Positions 1 through 8,584 of a stretch of DNA of 43,427 nucleotides are shown here, piece after piece. The notes below the pieces were generated by a model that worked only from the letters and a program-made list of their open reading frames with translations, had not been told where the DNA came from and did no database searches. The stretch's first letter is position 1; every line of letters begins with the position of its first letter. A program made the position numbers and the translations under genes. This DNA comes from Bacillota bacterium (lineage in GTDB: Bacteria > Bacillota > Bacilli > Paenibacillales > Paenibacillaceae). The stretch is from positions 1-43,427 of the forward strand of contig JAEZZE010000016.1 of NCBI GenBank assembly GCA_023418755.1, written 5' to 3'.

Positions 1-617
1 AGGCGCAGATCAACTCGCATTTTCTGTACAACACGCTGGAGTCGATCAACAGCATCGCGGAGATCGAGGAAGTCGAGAGCATCGCCGTTATGACGAAAGC
101 GCTCGGAGACATGTTCCGCTACAGCATCAAGACGGAAAGCGAGCTGGTCCCGATCGAGGACGAGCTCGCGCACGTCAGCAACTACATGACGATTCAGAAA
201 ATCCGCTACGAGGACAAAATCGACTTCCGCCTGGAAATCGAAGATGGCTTGTCGTCCTATAAAGTGCTAAAGCTCATCGTGCAGCCGATCATCGAAAACG
301 CGCTGTACCACGGCCTGGAGAGTACCAGGAAAAAGGGGACCGTCGCCGTAAAAGTCTTCCGCCAGGAGGAGCGCATCGTCTTTGAAATCGCCGACGACGG
401 AGTCGGCATGTCTCCCGATCAGCTTCAAGAGCTGCGGGCCCTGCTGAGCGAGCCGCCCGCCTTCGGCGAGCTCGGCCGCCGCGATAAACGAAGCATCGGA
501 CTTAAAAACGTGCATTCGAGAATTTCCCTCTACTACGGGCCCGAGTACGGCTTGTCGCTGGAGAGCGAGCTCGACAAAGGAACGAAGGTCGTTCTCAACG
601 TTCCTATTCTGGATTAG
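1..617 (+). CDS. YesM-type sensor histidine kinase, C-terminal part (5' end outside window)
   Basis: This is the cytoplasmic end of a membrane sensor kinase that autophosphorylates on histidine and passes phosphate to the response regulator just downstream. The reading frame is open from base 3 and begins inside the dimerisation/phosphoacceptor segment, with QINSHFLYNTLES carrying the histidine of the His_kinase family. The ATPase part follows, with N-box QPIIENALYHG, DDGVGM (G1) and GLKNVHSRI (G2). The usual family sequence is QxNPHFLYN; here proline is replaced by serine. The stop is 12 nt before the next start, so the two genes are co-transcribed. By family it would control the neighbouring importer at 2412-5541, which is inferred. 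The sensor and membrane parts lie before the window. Confidence 0.93.
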   Translation, partial: AQINSHFLYNTLESINSIAEIEEVESIAVMTKALGDMFRYSIKTESELVPIEDELAHVSNYMTIQKIRYEDKIDFRLEIEDGLSSYKVLKLIVQPIIENALYHGLESTRKKGTVAVKVFRQEERIVFEIADDGVGMSPDQLQELRALLSEPPAFGELGRRDKRSIGLKNVHSRISLYYGPEYGLSLESELDKGTKVVLNVPILD

Positions 618-629
618 AGGTGTCGCGTT

Positions 630-2243
630 ATGTATAAATATATCGTTGTGGACGACGAGGTGCTGATCCGGCGCGGTATGCTGAAGAAGATTCGCGCCGC
701 CGACTTCGGCGACCGGCTCGAGTTCGCCGGCGAGGCGAACAACGGCGAAGACGCTCTGGCTTTGCTCGAAAGCGCCGATCCGGACATTATCATCACCGAC
801 ATGAGAATGCCGGAGATGGACGGCAAGCTGCTGCTTCAGACGCTTCAACAGAATTATCCGGGCAAGAAAATCATCGTCGTCAGCGGCTATTCGGACTACG
901 AGTACATGAAGGAGGCCATCTCCGCCAAAGTAGTCGGCTACCTGCTCAAGCCGTTCAGCCGGGACGAGATCAAGGAAACTCTGGCCAAAGCGATCTCCTT
1001 GCTGGACGCGGAGCGTTCGGCGCTGAAGCAGCTGGAACATCAAGAAAACGAGAAGCAGGAGATCAGCTACGACGCGGACCTGCAGTCGCTCGGCCATCTT
1101 ATCTCGGGCCTTCACCGCAAGGAGAAGGTTCCGGCGTTCCGCTCGACGCGGCTGCAGGAAGCCGCTTCGGCGAAACGCTACGTCCTGTTGGCGGCGTATT
1201 CCTCGGGCGAGCTCGAAGTCTATGCGGACGAGGCCGAAGCCCCTTATGTCTATGTTCCCCACGTACAGCAGGATCATATGGCTTTTTACTTGTTCTATAC
1301 GGCGCCGGGAGACGCGAAGAGGGATCTTGTCGGTGCCGCGGAAGCGGTGGCCCGGACCATTGGCGAGCGGGCCAAGGGGAGTCCGAGGTTCGGAATCAGC
1401 GGGGAAACAAGCTCGCTAACCCGGCTTTTCGACGCGTACGAGGAAACGGTCGATGCGTTGAACGGCATTCGCATCGGCTCCGAGGGGGCGATCGTATCGA
1501 AGTTTCGCGGCGGTGCCGGGAAGGCGGCTTCCCATGCCGAGCCTTGGGAACGAACGGACGAGCTGCTGTTCTTCATCGAGTCGGGCAACAGGGCCAAGAC
1601 GGCCGAATGGACCGACAAGCTGTTCGAGCATTATTCTTCGATGCCGGAATTGACGCTGGGCGAAGTGAAAAGCGAATGCAGGCTGCTCGTACAGGAAGTT
1701 CGCGACGTGCTGCACCGCAATTTCGAGATCGACGGGAGCCATTCCCCCTCGTCCAGCTTCGAAGCCGCATTGGCCGGCTTCTTCGATGCGGAGACCATCC
1801 GCGATTATTTGCTGAACGTGCTCCCGAGCGTCGCGGACATGATGAGCGGACAAAACCTCTACTCGTCCGAGCAGATCGTCGACAACATCAAAGCCTACAT
1901 CCGCAACAATTTCGACAAAGTGCTGACGCTGGACAAAATCTCGTCGCTGTTTTTCCTGAATCCTAGCTACTGCAGCTTCCTGTTCAAGGAGAAAACCGGC
2001 ATCAATTTTATCGACTATGTTAACCAGGTACGCATCGGCAAAGCCAAGGAACTGCTCGAAAGTACCGACGACAAAGTGTACAAGATCGCGAAGTCGCTCG
2101 GCTACGACAACACGAAATATTTTTTCCGCGTGTTCAAAAAGCTGACCGGACGGACTCCGGAGGAGTATCGGGCCGACGCGGCCCATTCTCCGAGGGAAAC
2201 CCTCACTCCCGAGGAGGATCGTTCGAACGGGACTCTTGAGTAG
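630..2243 (+). CDS. YesN-type response regulator, AraC family
   Basis: This is a DNA-binding response regulator partnered with the kinase upstream. Residues 1-120 form a receiver domain with acidic pair D8/D9, phosphoacceptor D57 (ITDMRMPEMDG) and K107 (YLLKPFS). The middle 120-415 is the poorly conserved linker typical of YesN proteins. Residues about 418-515 hold two AraC-type helix-turn-helix motifs ending in KIAKSLGYDNTKYFFRVFKKLTG. GAGGTG lies 7 nt before the ATG. The last 20 or so residues are a hydrophilic tail, and the stop codon lies inside a 26-bp tandem repeat, so the tail length may vary between strains. The likely target is the sugar importer transcribed towards it. Confidence 0.93.
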   Translation: MYKYIVVDDEVLIRRGMLKKIRAADFGDRLEFAGEANNGEDALALLESADPDIIITDMRMPEMDGKLLLQTLQQNYPGKKIIVVSGYSDYEYMKEAISAKVVGYLLKPFSRDEIKETLAKAISLLDAERSALKQLEHQENEKQEISYDADLQSLGHLISGLHRKEKVPAFRSTRLQEAASAKRYVLLAAYSSGELEVYADEAEAPYVYVPHVQQDHMAFYLFYTAPGDAKRDLVGAAEAVARTIGERAKGSPRFGISGETSSLTRLFDAYEETVDALNGIRIGSEGAIVSKFRGGAGKAASHAEPWERTDELLFFIESGNRAKTAEWTDKLFEHYSSMPELTLGEVKSECRLLVQEVRDVLHRNFEIDGSHSPSSSFEAALAGFFDAETIRDYLLNVLPSVADMMSGQNLYSSEQIVDNIKAYIRNNFDKVLTLDKISSLFFLNPSYCSFLFKEKTGINFIDYVNQVRIGKAKELLESTDDKVYKIAKSLGYDNTKYFFRVFKKLTGRTPEEYRADAAHSPRETLTPEEDRSNGTLE

Positions 2244-2284
2244 GAACGCTTGAACGCGCTCTTGAATAGGAACTCTCGAACGGG
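2233..2284. repeat. 26-bp tandem repeat, two units, spanning the stop codon of the response regulator
   Basis: Units 2233-2258 and 2259-2284 both begin CTCTTGA(G/A)TAGGAAC and end in (T/C)GAACG(C/G)G, differing at a few positions. A related partial unit (GTTCGAACGGGA) lies just upstream inside the gene. The first unit contains the TAG stop. Confidence 0.7.
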
Positions 2285-2353
2285 ACCATTGTGCTAAACA
2301 ATCGACTAACGACGCTCGATTGGAACTCCGGCGGGAATGCTCCCCCAATAGAA

Positions 2354-2398
2354 CAAGGGGCCGTCTCCAAGTCTTGTCGACTTAGGGACGGCCCCTTG
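2354..2398. terminator. Bidirectional terminator between convergent operons
   Basis: A perfect 12-bp stem, CAAGGGGCCGTC at 2354-2365 and GACGGCCCCTTG at 2387-2398, sits between the end of the response regulator gene (+) and the end of the permease gene (-). Flanking T/A runs are weak, but position and strength make a shared terminator likely. Confidence 0.75.
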
Positions 2399-2411
2399 CT
2401 GTACCGGCAAT

Positions 2412-3245
2412 TTATCCTTTAACCGAACCGACGGTCAGTCCGCCGATAAAGTACTTTTGCAGAAACGCGAACATGACGAGCAGCGGCAGCGCGCAGAGGA
2501 AACACGCCGCGAACAGGACGTTCCACGCCGTCGGGTTCGTCTGGTCGCCCATAAAGCCGAGCATGGCCAGCGGCAGCGGAGACTCCGCGGCGCGGGAAAT
2601 AAAGATCATGTTAAAGAAGTAATCGTTCCAGATCCAGACTCCCTGCGTAATGACGACCGATACCGTGACCGGCAGCAGCAGCGGAAACACGATCTGCCAG
2701 AAGCGGCGCATCAAGCCCGCTCCGTCGATCAGCGCCGACTCCTCCACCTCGATCGGAATGCTGCTCTTGATAAACCCGGTATAGAGGAACGAGGAAAACG
2801 GGATACTGCACGTAATGAACATCAGAATCGGCGTAAATTGCGAGCTCGGAATGTGAAGCCCCTGGATCGTCTGAACGATCGGGATAATGACCATCTGGCT
2901 CGGCACGACAAGGCCGCACAGGAAAAACAGGTAGAGCGCCTTGCTCAGACGGTTGTTGATCCGCGCGATCGGGTAAGCGGCCATCGAAGTGAACAGCACG
3001 ACGACGATGACGGAGATGACCGTTAGCATCAAGCTGTTGCCGAGCGCTTGCATGAAATGCATTTTGTCGTAAGCGACCCGGTAGCTCTCCAGCGAGAATT
3101 CGCTGAACAGCTGCAGCGGATTGGTCATGTTCGATACCGAGCGGAACGAGCTCGACAGCGCGATCAGAAGAGGCAAGACGTTCAGCAGCAGGACAAGGGA
3201 AATCCCGATATGCGTAAGCGTCTTTTTGGCGATGCCGCCGTTCAT
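2412..3245 (-). CDS. Carbohydrate ABC importer permease, MalG/CUT1 family
   Basis: Membrane subunit of a CUT1-type sugar importer, 277 residues with about six hydrophobic helices. The cytoplasmic loop that docks on the ATPase carries the EAA motif in the form EESALIDGAGLMRRFWQIVFPLLLP, and the C-terminus QKYFIGGLTVGSVKG is characteristic of MalG-like subunits. Its start overlaps the stop of the upstream permease by 4 nt (ATGA), indicating translational coupling. It pairs with the MalF-like permease and the binding protein upstream. No ATPase gene is adjacent. The substrate cannot be read from the sequence. Confidence 0.93.
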   Translation of the reverse strand: MNGGIAKKTLTHIGISLVLLLNVLPLLIALSSSFRSVSNMTNPLQLFSEFSLESYRVAYDKMHFMQALGNSLMLTVISVIVVVLFTSMAAYPIARINNRLSKALYLFFLCGLVVPSQMVIIPIVQTIQGLHIPSSQFTPILMFITCSIPFSSFLYTGFIKSSIPIEVEESALIDGAGLMRRFWQIVFPLLLPVTVSVVITQGVWIWNDYFFNMIFISRAAESPLPLAMLGFMGDQTNPTAWNVLFAACFLCALPLLVMFAFLQKYFIGGLTVGSVKG

Positions 3246-4123
3246 GCCGACACCTCCCTTTTGTTCAGCCTAAGCACGAAGAAGATCGTAATGGCGATAA
3301 TAAGGAGAAAGGACACGACGGCGAGCGCCGAAGCTTTGCCGTATTGCATTTCCTTGAACGCCATCCTGAAGATTTCGAACAGCAGCGTGCTCGTTGCGCG
3401 GCCCGGTCCGCCGTTGGTCATAATGAAGGAGTAGTCGAACGCCTTCAGGCCGTTGATCAAGCTAAGCGTCAAGTTAATCGTCATGGAGGTAGCCAGCAGC
3501 GGCAGACGAATAAAACGCGTTACTTGCCAAGCGCTTGCGCCGTCCATACGTCCCGCTTCCTCCAAGTCGACCGGAACCGTCTGCAAGCCTGCCAGGAAAA
3601 TGACCGTGCTCGTCCCGATATGCTTCCAGACGTCGACCGCGGTTATCGCGTACAACGCGGAATTGTAGCTTCCGAGCAGGTTGAGGCTCGCGCCGTCGAC
3701 GCCGAACCAGCTTAATACGGTTGCGATAAGGCCGCTGTCGGGCATATAGACGTAGCTCCAGATGAATCCGACGACGATCGCGCTGAACAAGGTCGGCACG
3801 TAAGCGGCTGTACGATAAAGGCCCGTGGCTCTTATTTTCATATTCAGAAGAAAAGCCAAACCCAATGCGATCAAGTTGCTGAACACGACGAATACGAGCG
3901 TGTAAATCAGCGTGTTGGACAAGGAAGTGCCGGCTACGCCGTCCTTGAAAATCTGCGAAAAGTTGTCGAAGCCGATATAATTGAAATTTTGAATGAAGCC
4001 GTTATAGTCGGAAAAGCTGTATTGGAACAGCCGAAGGATCGGATAGATCCAAAATACGAGGTACATGACGAGCGCGGGCACGACGAACCAGTACATCGTT
4101 TTTTTCAATACCGCTGAATTCAT
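3242..4123 (-). CDS. Carbohydrate ABC importer permease, MalF/CUT1 family
   Basis: This is the partner permease of the importer. The open frame extends to 4192, but the start at 4123 (MNSAVLKKTMYW) is preferred: it has GGAAAGGAACTCC upstream, whereas the longer frame runs through an apparent transcription-attenuating hairpin. Six membrane segments are visible, the first at about residues 10-32. The EAA loop reads EEAGRMDGASAWQVTRFIRLPLL. The order binding protein, MalF-like, MalG-like is the standard CUT1 layout. From 4123 the protein is about 293 residues, a normal family length. Confidence 0.92.
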   Translation of the reverse strand: MNSAVLKKTMYWFVVPALVMYLVFWIYPILRLFQYSFSDYNGFIQNFNYIGFDNFSQIFKDGVAGTSLSNTLIYTLVFVVFSNLIALGLAFLLNMKIRATGLYRTAAYVPTLFSAIVVGFIWSYVYMPDSGLIATVLSWFGVDGASLNLLGSYNSALYAITAVDVWKHIGTSTVIFLAGLQTVPVDLEEAGRMDGASAWQVTRFIRLPLLATSMTINLTLSLINGLKAFDYSFIMTNGGPGRATSTLLFEIFRMAFKEMQYGKASALAVVSFLLIIAITIFFVLRLNKREVSA

Positions 4124-4152
4124 GCTGGGAGTTCCTTTCCGAATGGAATGGG

Positions 4153-4189
4153 AAGGGGCAATCTCAAAAGCAAATCGAGATAGCCCCTT
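4153..4189 (-). terminator. Attenuating hairpin between binding-protein and permease genes
   Basis: AAGGGGCAATCTC (4153-4165) pairs with GAGATAGCCCCTT (4177-4189), 13 bp with one mismatch, and the pairing continues outward through GAATG/CATTC. It lies between the stop of the binding protein and the start of the permease. Such a hairpin usually lets the binding protein be made in excess. Confidence 0.65.
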
Positions 4190-4215
4190 CATTCGATTCT
4201 AGGCGACGGTCCGGA

Positions 4216-5541
4216 TTATTTCTTCCAGAGCTCGTCGAACTTCGCTTGCATGGCGCTAGCCACGTCTTCGGGAGTCGTCTTGCGTCCGCCGATGATTTCG
4301 CCGAACTTCACCTGCAGCGTGTCGGCTACGCCGTTCGGCCACATTTGGTTGGCGAAGTAGATGGAATTGCCGCTGGATTGATACAGCTCGTAAGAATACT
4401 TGTACAGGTCGTTGTTCAGCGGAACCCCGTTAAACGCGCTGATCGAAGGATTCAGCTTCACCCATTCCGCGAACAGATCGGAGCTGCTGTCGAACCAGTA
4501 GTTAAGCACTTGCTTGACTTCTTCCAGATGATCGGATTTCGCGTTGACCGCCCATCCGGCCGCCGTCGAGACGGCTTGCCATACCGGCTGTCCCGGCTCG
4601 TTGCCCGGCAGCGGGAAAAATCCGCGTTCGAACGTAGCCGCGCCTTGCGCCGTCAGCGTCGGGAAGTCCCACGTGCCGTCGAACACCATCGCGGCTTTGC
4701 CGTCGATGAACGTTTGCGTCGCTTGAGGACCGCCCAGTCCGAGCGTGTTTTTGGCGATGTAGCCTTTTTCGTACAGCTCCTTATACATCGACAGAGCCTT
4801 TACCCAAGTTTCGTCGGTGAATTTCTTCCCGCCGGATTGCAGCTTGAGGTCGAAATCCTTGTCGGCCGAGTACACCGTATTCGCCGCGAGCTGATAAGCT
4901 CCGAATTGAATCCACCACGGGTCTTTGTCGCCCATGACGATCGGCGTGACGCCCGAGTCCAACAGCTTCTGGCACGCTTCCAAGAACGCCTGCCAATCCT
5001 GCGGCACTTCCGTAACGCCGGCCTGCTCGAACAAATCCTTGTTGTAGTAAGTGCCGAGCATGTCGATGCCCTTCGTAATGCCGTATACTTTGCCGTCGCT
5101 GGACATATCTTCTCTCGCGCCGTCGGTAATGTTGCCCATGAACGGCAGGTCCGTCAAGTCGGCCAGATAACCGGCCTTCGACAGGTCGATGATGCTCGCC
5201 GCGGAGCCCATTCTCGGCCATACGCGGAAAATGTCCGGCGCCTCGCCCGCCGCCAGCTTCGTCTTGATCGACGTATTGTACTGGTCGTCCGGCAGCTTCT
5301 GCACTTCCAGCTTGATGTTCGGGAACTTCTCGTTCACCATTTTAGGCAGCACGTCCAGCTCGAAATCCTGGCCGTCCGCCGCTTTGTTGCCGGATACGAT
5401 CATCGTCAGCGTGACCGTCTTGCCGCTGCTTCCCTCTTCGCTTTTCTCGGAGCTTCCGCAGCCGCTTAACAGAGCTGCGGTTGCCGACAGCGCGGTTACG
5501 CCGGCCAAAATCGTTTTCATCTTTTTCTTTCCTTGGAACAC
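4216..5541 (-). CDS. Extracellular sugar-binding lipoprotein of ABC importer (family 1)
   Basis: Lipid-anchored substrate-binding protein that delivers an oligosaccharide to the permeases downstream. It has a charged N-terminus, a hydrophobic stretch and lipobox LLSGC, so it would be diacylated on cysteine about 27 after signal peptidase II cleavage. A low-complexity Ser/Glu/Gly linker follows, then the periplasmic-binding fold; motifs such as DLFEQAGVTEVPQDWQAF and GKAAMVFDGTWDFP are typical of UgpB/MalE-like proteins. A GTG start at 5541 has AGGGGG 9 nt upstream; an internal ATG at 5520 (MKTILAG) is an alternative. Its divergent neighbour is an AraC regulator, so either that protein or the YesN system may control it. 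Confidence 0.94.
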   Translation of the reverse strand: MFQGKKKMKTILAGVTALSATAALLSGCGSSEKSEEGSSGKTVTLTMIVSGNKAADGQDFELDVLPKMVNEKFPNIKLEVQKLPDDQYNTSIKTKLAAGEAPDIFRVWPRMGSAASIIDLSKAGYLADLTDLPFMGNITDGAREDMSSDGKVYGITKGIDMLGTYYNKDLFEQAGVTEVPQDWQAFLEACQKLLDSGVTPIVMGDKDPWWIQFGAYQLAANTVYSADKDFDLKLQSGGKKFTDETWVKALSMYKELYEKGYIAKNTLGLGGPQATQTFIDGKAAMVFDGTWDFPTLTAQGAATFERGFFPLPGNEPGQPVWQAVSTAAGWAVNAKSDHLEEVKQVLNYWFDSSSDLFAEWVKLNPSISAFNGVPLNNDLYKYSYELYQSSGNSIYFANQMWPNGVADTLQVKFGEIIGGRKTTPEDVASAMQAKFDELWKK

Positions 5542-5604
5542 GGTTATCAGTCCCCCTGATCTTGATCTGTTTTTCGGGCTATGTTTATGTTACCTTCACT
5601 GTCG

Positions 5605-5640
5605 GTGTATTTACTTTAGTACTTAAAGTGCACAATTTTT
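5605..5640 (-). promoter_or_regulatory. Putative promoter with operator dyad for the importer operon
   Basis: On the minus strand TTGTGC and TAAATA are separated by 16 nt. Within this lies the dyad ACTTTAgtactTAAAGT (5613-5629), a possible binding site for the AraC or YesN regulator. The assignment rests on sequence pattern only. Confidence 0.45.
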
Positions 5641-5715
5641 AGATCAGAGGCGGGAAGCAGTCCCGCCGCTCGTATGTTATATTTTGTTCAGTATCCGGTA
5701 AAAGTAGGGTTGCGC

Positions 5716-6699
5716 ATGAACCGCCTTCAATTGGACGAGCTGCTTCGGGGGTTGGATTCCGTCGAACGCATTCAGCTCCGCACGCGCGAGAACGTCAACG
5801 ACTTCGACGGAGGAGAGCTTGCGGACGAGCCCGACGGAATTCCCCGCATGCAGGGCAAGTATTTTTTCGGGAACGAATCGATATCCGTGCACAAGCATCA
5901 CAGGTTCGCCCCCATGCCCGTCCATAAGCACGATTTCATCGAATTGAACTATATGTATTCCGGCTCGTGCGAGCAGCGGATCGACGGCCGGCAGGTGACG
6001 CTGCGCCAAGGCGACGCCTGCTTAATGGACCGCAACGTCCCTCACGGCATCGCGCCGCTGGGAGAGAAAGATATTCTCGTAAACCTGCTGCTGCGCAAGG
6101 AGGCGATCGCGTCCGCTTTCCCGAACCGCGCGCCCGAAGGCGGAGCGGTCGCGAGCTTTATCGCGCATGCTCTGTCCGAGAGGCAGCGGCACGGGAGATA
6201 CATCGTATTCCGGCCTGGCGAACACGCGAAGCTGCACGGGTTGATGCGGGACATAATGTGCGAGTTTTTCGACCCGGACGGCCATTCGTCGGACCTGCTC
6301 CGCCACTATGTGCCTATTTTGCTGATCGAGCTGATGCGCATCTACGACCTTGATCTCAACTACGAGCCGGAACCGCCTCTGCCTCAAGGGGTAATCCGCG
6401 ATGTGCTGCTCTACATGGAAGAAAATCCGGGAAGCTGCACGTTGGCCGAGTTGGCCGAACGCTTCCATTTCAGTCCCAAGTATTTGGGCAGCTTGCTGAA
6501 GAGCAGAACGAGCCTTACCTACACGGAATGGGTTCAGCGGCAGCGGCTGAACCGGGCGGCTCGGCTCCTCATGGAAACCGACGAGAGCGTCGAAGAGATC
6601 GCGAGGCAGTGCGGGTACGAAAGCCTTGGATTTTTCTACCGGAAGTTCAAAGCCCGTTTCGGCCGGACTCCCCATGATTTCCGCAACGCTCCGCGCTAG
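5716..6699 (+). CDS. AraC-family regulator with N-terminal cupin sensor
   Basis: A one-component sugar-responsive transcription regulator. Residues about 55-145 form a cupin-like ligand domain (MPVHKHDFIELNYMYSG, then RQGDACLMDRNVPHGI). Residues about 225-325 hold two helix-turn-helix motifs (TLAELAERFHFSPKYLGSLLK and the GYESLGFFYRKFKARFGRTP signature). The frame is open from an ATG at 5674, but that codon has no ribosome site; the ATG at 5716 follows TAGGGT at moderate spacing and gives a normal family length of about 327. It is divergent from the binding-protein operon and convergent with the GH78-like gene, with only 5 nt between stops. It is a candidate regulator of both. Confidence 0.9.
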   Translation: MNRLQLDELLRGLDSVERIQLRTRENVNDFDGGELADEPDGIPRMQGKYFFGNESISVHKHHRFAPMPVHKHDFIELNYMYSGSCEQRIDGRQVTLRQGDACLMDRNVPHGIAPLGEKDILVNLLLRKEAIASAFPNRAPEGGAVASFIAHALSERQRHGRYIVFRPGEHAKLHGLMRDIMCEFFDPDGHSSDLLRHYVPILLIELMRIYDLDLNYEPEPPLPQGVIRDVLLYMEENPGSCTLAELAERFHFSPKYLGSLLKSRTSLTYTEWVQRQRLNRAARLLMETDESVEEIARQCGYESLGFFYRKFKARFGRTPHDFRNAPR

Positions 6700-6704
6700 G
6701 GCCC

Positions 6705-8282
6705 TTACAATCCGTAATGGCGGATCAAGTAGGTCGGCGTGCAGCTCCAAGCATGGCAATAGCTGTTGATCAAGGGGCTGCCGTACGGGGAGAAGATCGG
6801 GTCGTCCGGATCGTACAGCTCCCAGAACGTATCGGCGCCGTTCTTCAGCATGCCTCCCCAGTATTGCTTCATGAGATCTACCGCCTCGTCCTTCAGGCCG
6901 ACGACAAGGAGCGCCTCCACGAGATGATGGTACATATACGGCGTCGTCGGCGCGACCTCCGGCCGTACGGCTAGCAGGCGCCGCATCAGCGCCTTGTTCT
7001 CTTCCTTCGGAAGCAATTCGGCAAGTCCCATCCAGATTTGCGAGGCCCAAGACACTTGACGTCCCTCTCCGCTGACGAAGAAGATTTGCTCCGAATCCCA
7101 GAGGATTTCCATTGCGGCTCGCTCGGCTTCGGCGAGTTGGCGTTCGAATTCGCCGACGCTTGCGCACCCGACCGCTTTGGCCAAACGAATGGCGCGTCTC
7201 AGCGCGTAAATCAGAACCCCCTGCGAGGGAGCCTGCTTGTTTAACGAATCGTGCCAGTCGATGAACGACCACCACGTTGGTTCGTCCCTCACGACGCCTC
7301 GGTCGTCCAGCCGCTCCAGCGCCAGCTCGACTTGACGGCGCGCGGTCGGCCACAAGTCCCTGAGCGTATCCGCGTCATCGGTCGCCTCGTAATAATCGTA
7401 CAAGGTTACGGTGAAAAACAACGAGTAATCGAACAGATACGTATCGTCCGCGATCAGCTCCGGCGCGATGAACAGATTGGCGGACACCTGCCCGCGGTCG
7501 TCGGGGACGCCGGCGAACAGGTACAAGCAGCGCTTGACGAGCGCGTCGGTGCGGAACGTCGCGTAGTTCGCCAGCGCCTGCAGGCGCAAGTCGCCCAGCC
7601 ACAGCCGGCGGTCCCGCTTCGGTCCGTCCTCGAAGACGTCCTGCATGCAGTCTTCCAGCGTCTTGACGCTGACGCGGTCGATGTCCCGCAGCAGCGGATC
7701 GGCATGAGCGAACGGGATAACGCTCGTCCGATCCGCCGAAGTGACGGTCGCGCACTTCAGGTTGAAGAAGCTTACGCGATACTTGGGGGACGTATCCAGA
7801 ACTTCGATTTTCACATATCGGAAGCTGTAACGGCGCGGCAATGACACCTTGCCCGGGAGCACATCCACGAAGATCGTCTCCTCCTGCAGCCACGAGCTGC
7901 TAATCCATCCGTCGTAGCTGGAGAACGGCACCGCCATCTCGACCGGCATTTCTCCGAACGTCAGCCTCAGCTTCAGCGGCGCGTCCGGGGGACTGCCGAC
8001 AGGCTTAATCTCGAACGATACGTATCCGACGCGATGATCGCCGAAATCCGCGATCACCGACTGTCCTTTCCCGAGCTCCCGGCTCCCGAGCGAGCCGATC
8101 TCCTCATCGCGTACCGCCCGCCACCCGTGCATCGCCGTTTCGTCGGCTTCGACCCGCGCGAGCTGCGTCGGTTCGACCTCCTCGCTAAATAATTCGGGCT
8201 TGAGCTCGTCGGCAATCCGGATGAAGCGTTCGTTGCGTACGATCGTCGCCTGAGCGGCTTGAAATTTGGCTTGATCCGACAT
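6705..8282 (-). CDS. GH78-like (alpha-L-rhamnosidase family) glycoside hydrolase, short form
   Basis: Predicted cytoplasmic glycosidase of the alpha-L-rhamnosidase group; no signal peptide. An N-terminal beta-rich accessory part (about 60-180) is followed by an (alpha/alpha)6 barrel. The signature DGPKRDRRLWLGD (about residues 219-231) matches the GH78 pattern DCPxR(D/E)xxxWxGD, keeping the acidic residues at positions 0, +5 and +12 that are important in characterised GH78 enzymes. At about 525 residues it is much shorter than usual GH78 proteins (800-1000), lacking extra N-terminal domains. The ATG at 8282 has GGAGGT 8 nt upstream; an ATG at 8288 is too close to that site. Substrate is uncertain: rhamnosyl residues, or a related deoxy sugar or glycan. 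Confidence 0.82.
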   Translation of the reverse strand: MSDQAKFQAAQATIVRNERFIRIADELKPELFSEEVEPTQLARVEADETAMHGWRAVRDEEIGSLGSRELGKGQSVIADFGDHRVGYVSFEIKPVGSPPDAPLKLRLTFGEMPVEMAVPFSSYDGWISSSWLQEETIFVDVLPGKVSLPRRYSFRYVKIEVLDTSPKYRVSFFNLKCATVTSADRTSVIPFAHADPLLRDIDRVSVKTLEDCMQDVFEDGPKRDRRLWLGDLRLQALANYATFRTDALVKRCLYLFAGVPDDRGQVSANLFIAPELIADDTYLFDYSLFFTVTLYDYYEATDDADTLRDLWPTARRQVELALERLDDRGVVRDEPTWWSFIDWHDSLNKQAPSQGVLIYALRRAIRLAKAVGCASVGEFERQLAEAERAAMEILWDSEQIFFVSGEGRQVSWASQIWMGLAELLPKEENKALMRRLLAVRPEVAPTTPYMYHHLVEALLVVGLKDEAVDLMKQYWGGMLKNGADTFWELYDPDDPIFSPYGSPLINSYCHAWSCTPTYLIRHYGL

Positions 8283-8465
8283 GATCATCTACCTCCATCG
8301 TAACGGTTTCCTCCACCTTACTTCTTTTCGTCCACCGCTAACATGCCCGATCGCCTTGTTTTTTTATCCGATAACCCGATGTCGCCCATAAAAAAGAACG
8401 ACAAGATCGTCGCTCCGTTCACAATTATTCGGTTCGCCGATCGTTGCGAACCTGATCATTAAACG

Positions 8466-8503
8466 GAAATAGACCGCCCCTCGCGAAGGAATCGGTCTAT
8501 TTC
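8466..8503 (-). terminator. Hairpin downstream of the GH32 operon
   Basis: GAAATAGACCG (8466-8476) and CGGTCTATTTC (8493-8503) form a perfect 11-bp stem with a 16-nt loop, downstream of the last gene of the six-gene operon. No strong T-run follows, so efficiency is uncertain. Confidence 0.55.
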
Positions 8504-8525
8504 TGCCGCATTTCCTATAAGCCTG

Positions 8526-8577
8526 CCGCCCTTAAAAGCGGCTGCTGCGGGGAGTCGTGTTAGCCGCACGGCTCCTT
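8526..8577. repeat. 52-nt dispersed repeat, copy A
   Basis: This stretch matches 18153-18204 at 50 of 52 positions, in the same orientation. It can fold: GCGGCT with AGCCGC, and GGAG with CTCC around CGTG...CGCACG. Both copies lie just beyond the 3' end of a minus-strand glycosidase gene (GH32 here, GH127 at copy B). A shorter shared stretch upstream (GGAATCG(G/T)TCTATTT) suggests the homology once extended further. Confidence 0.8.
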
Positions 8578-8584
8578 TACCGCC

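Larger units (their letters stand above)
8283..8584. other. Intergenic region between GH78-like and GH32 genes
   Basis: About 300 nt without a credible gene. It holds the hairpin 8466-8503 and the 52-nt repeat 8526-8577. Smaller dyads are GGTTCG/CGAACC (about 8434-8455) and CGAC/GTCG followed by a minus-strand T-run (about 8388-8413), the latter a possible weak terminator. The promoter for the GH78-like gene must lie here, but I see no clear match to consensus. Confidence 0.6.

Noticed and set aside
267..1277. A 336-codon minus-strand frame across the kinase and response regulator genes
   Set aside because: It overlaps two well-supported genes, begins and ends arbitrarily relative to them, and shows no domain.
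5649..5667. Hairpin GGCGGGA/TCCCGCC upstream of the AraC gene as a terminator or riboswitch part
   Set aside because: Only 7 bp, no T-run in a useful position, and it lies between divergent promoters.
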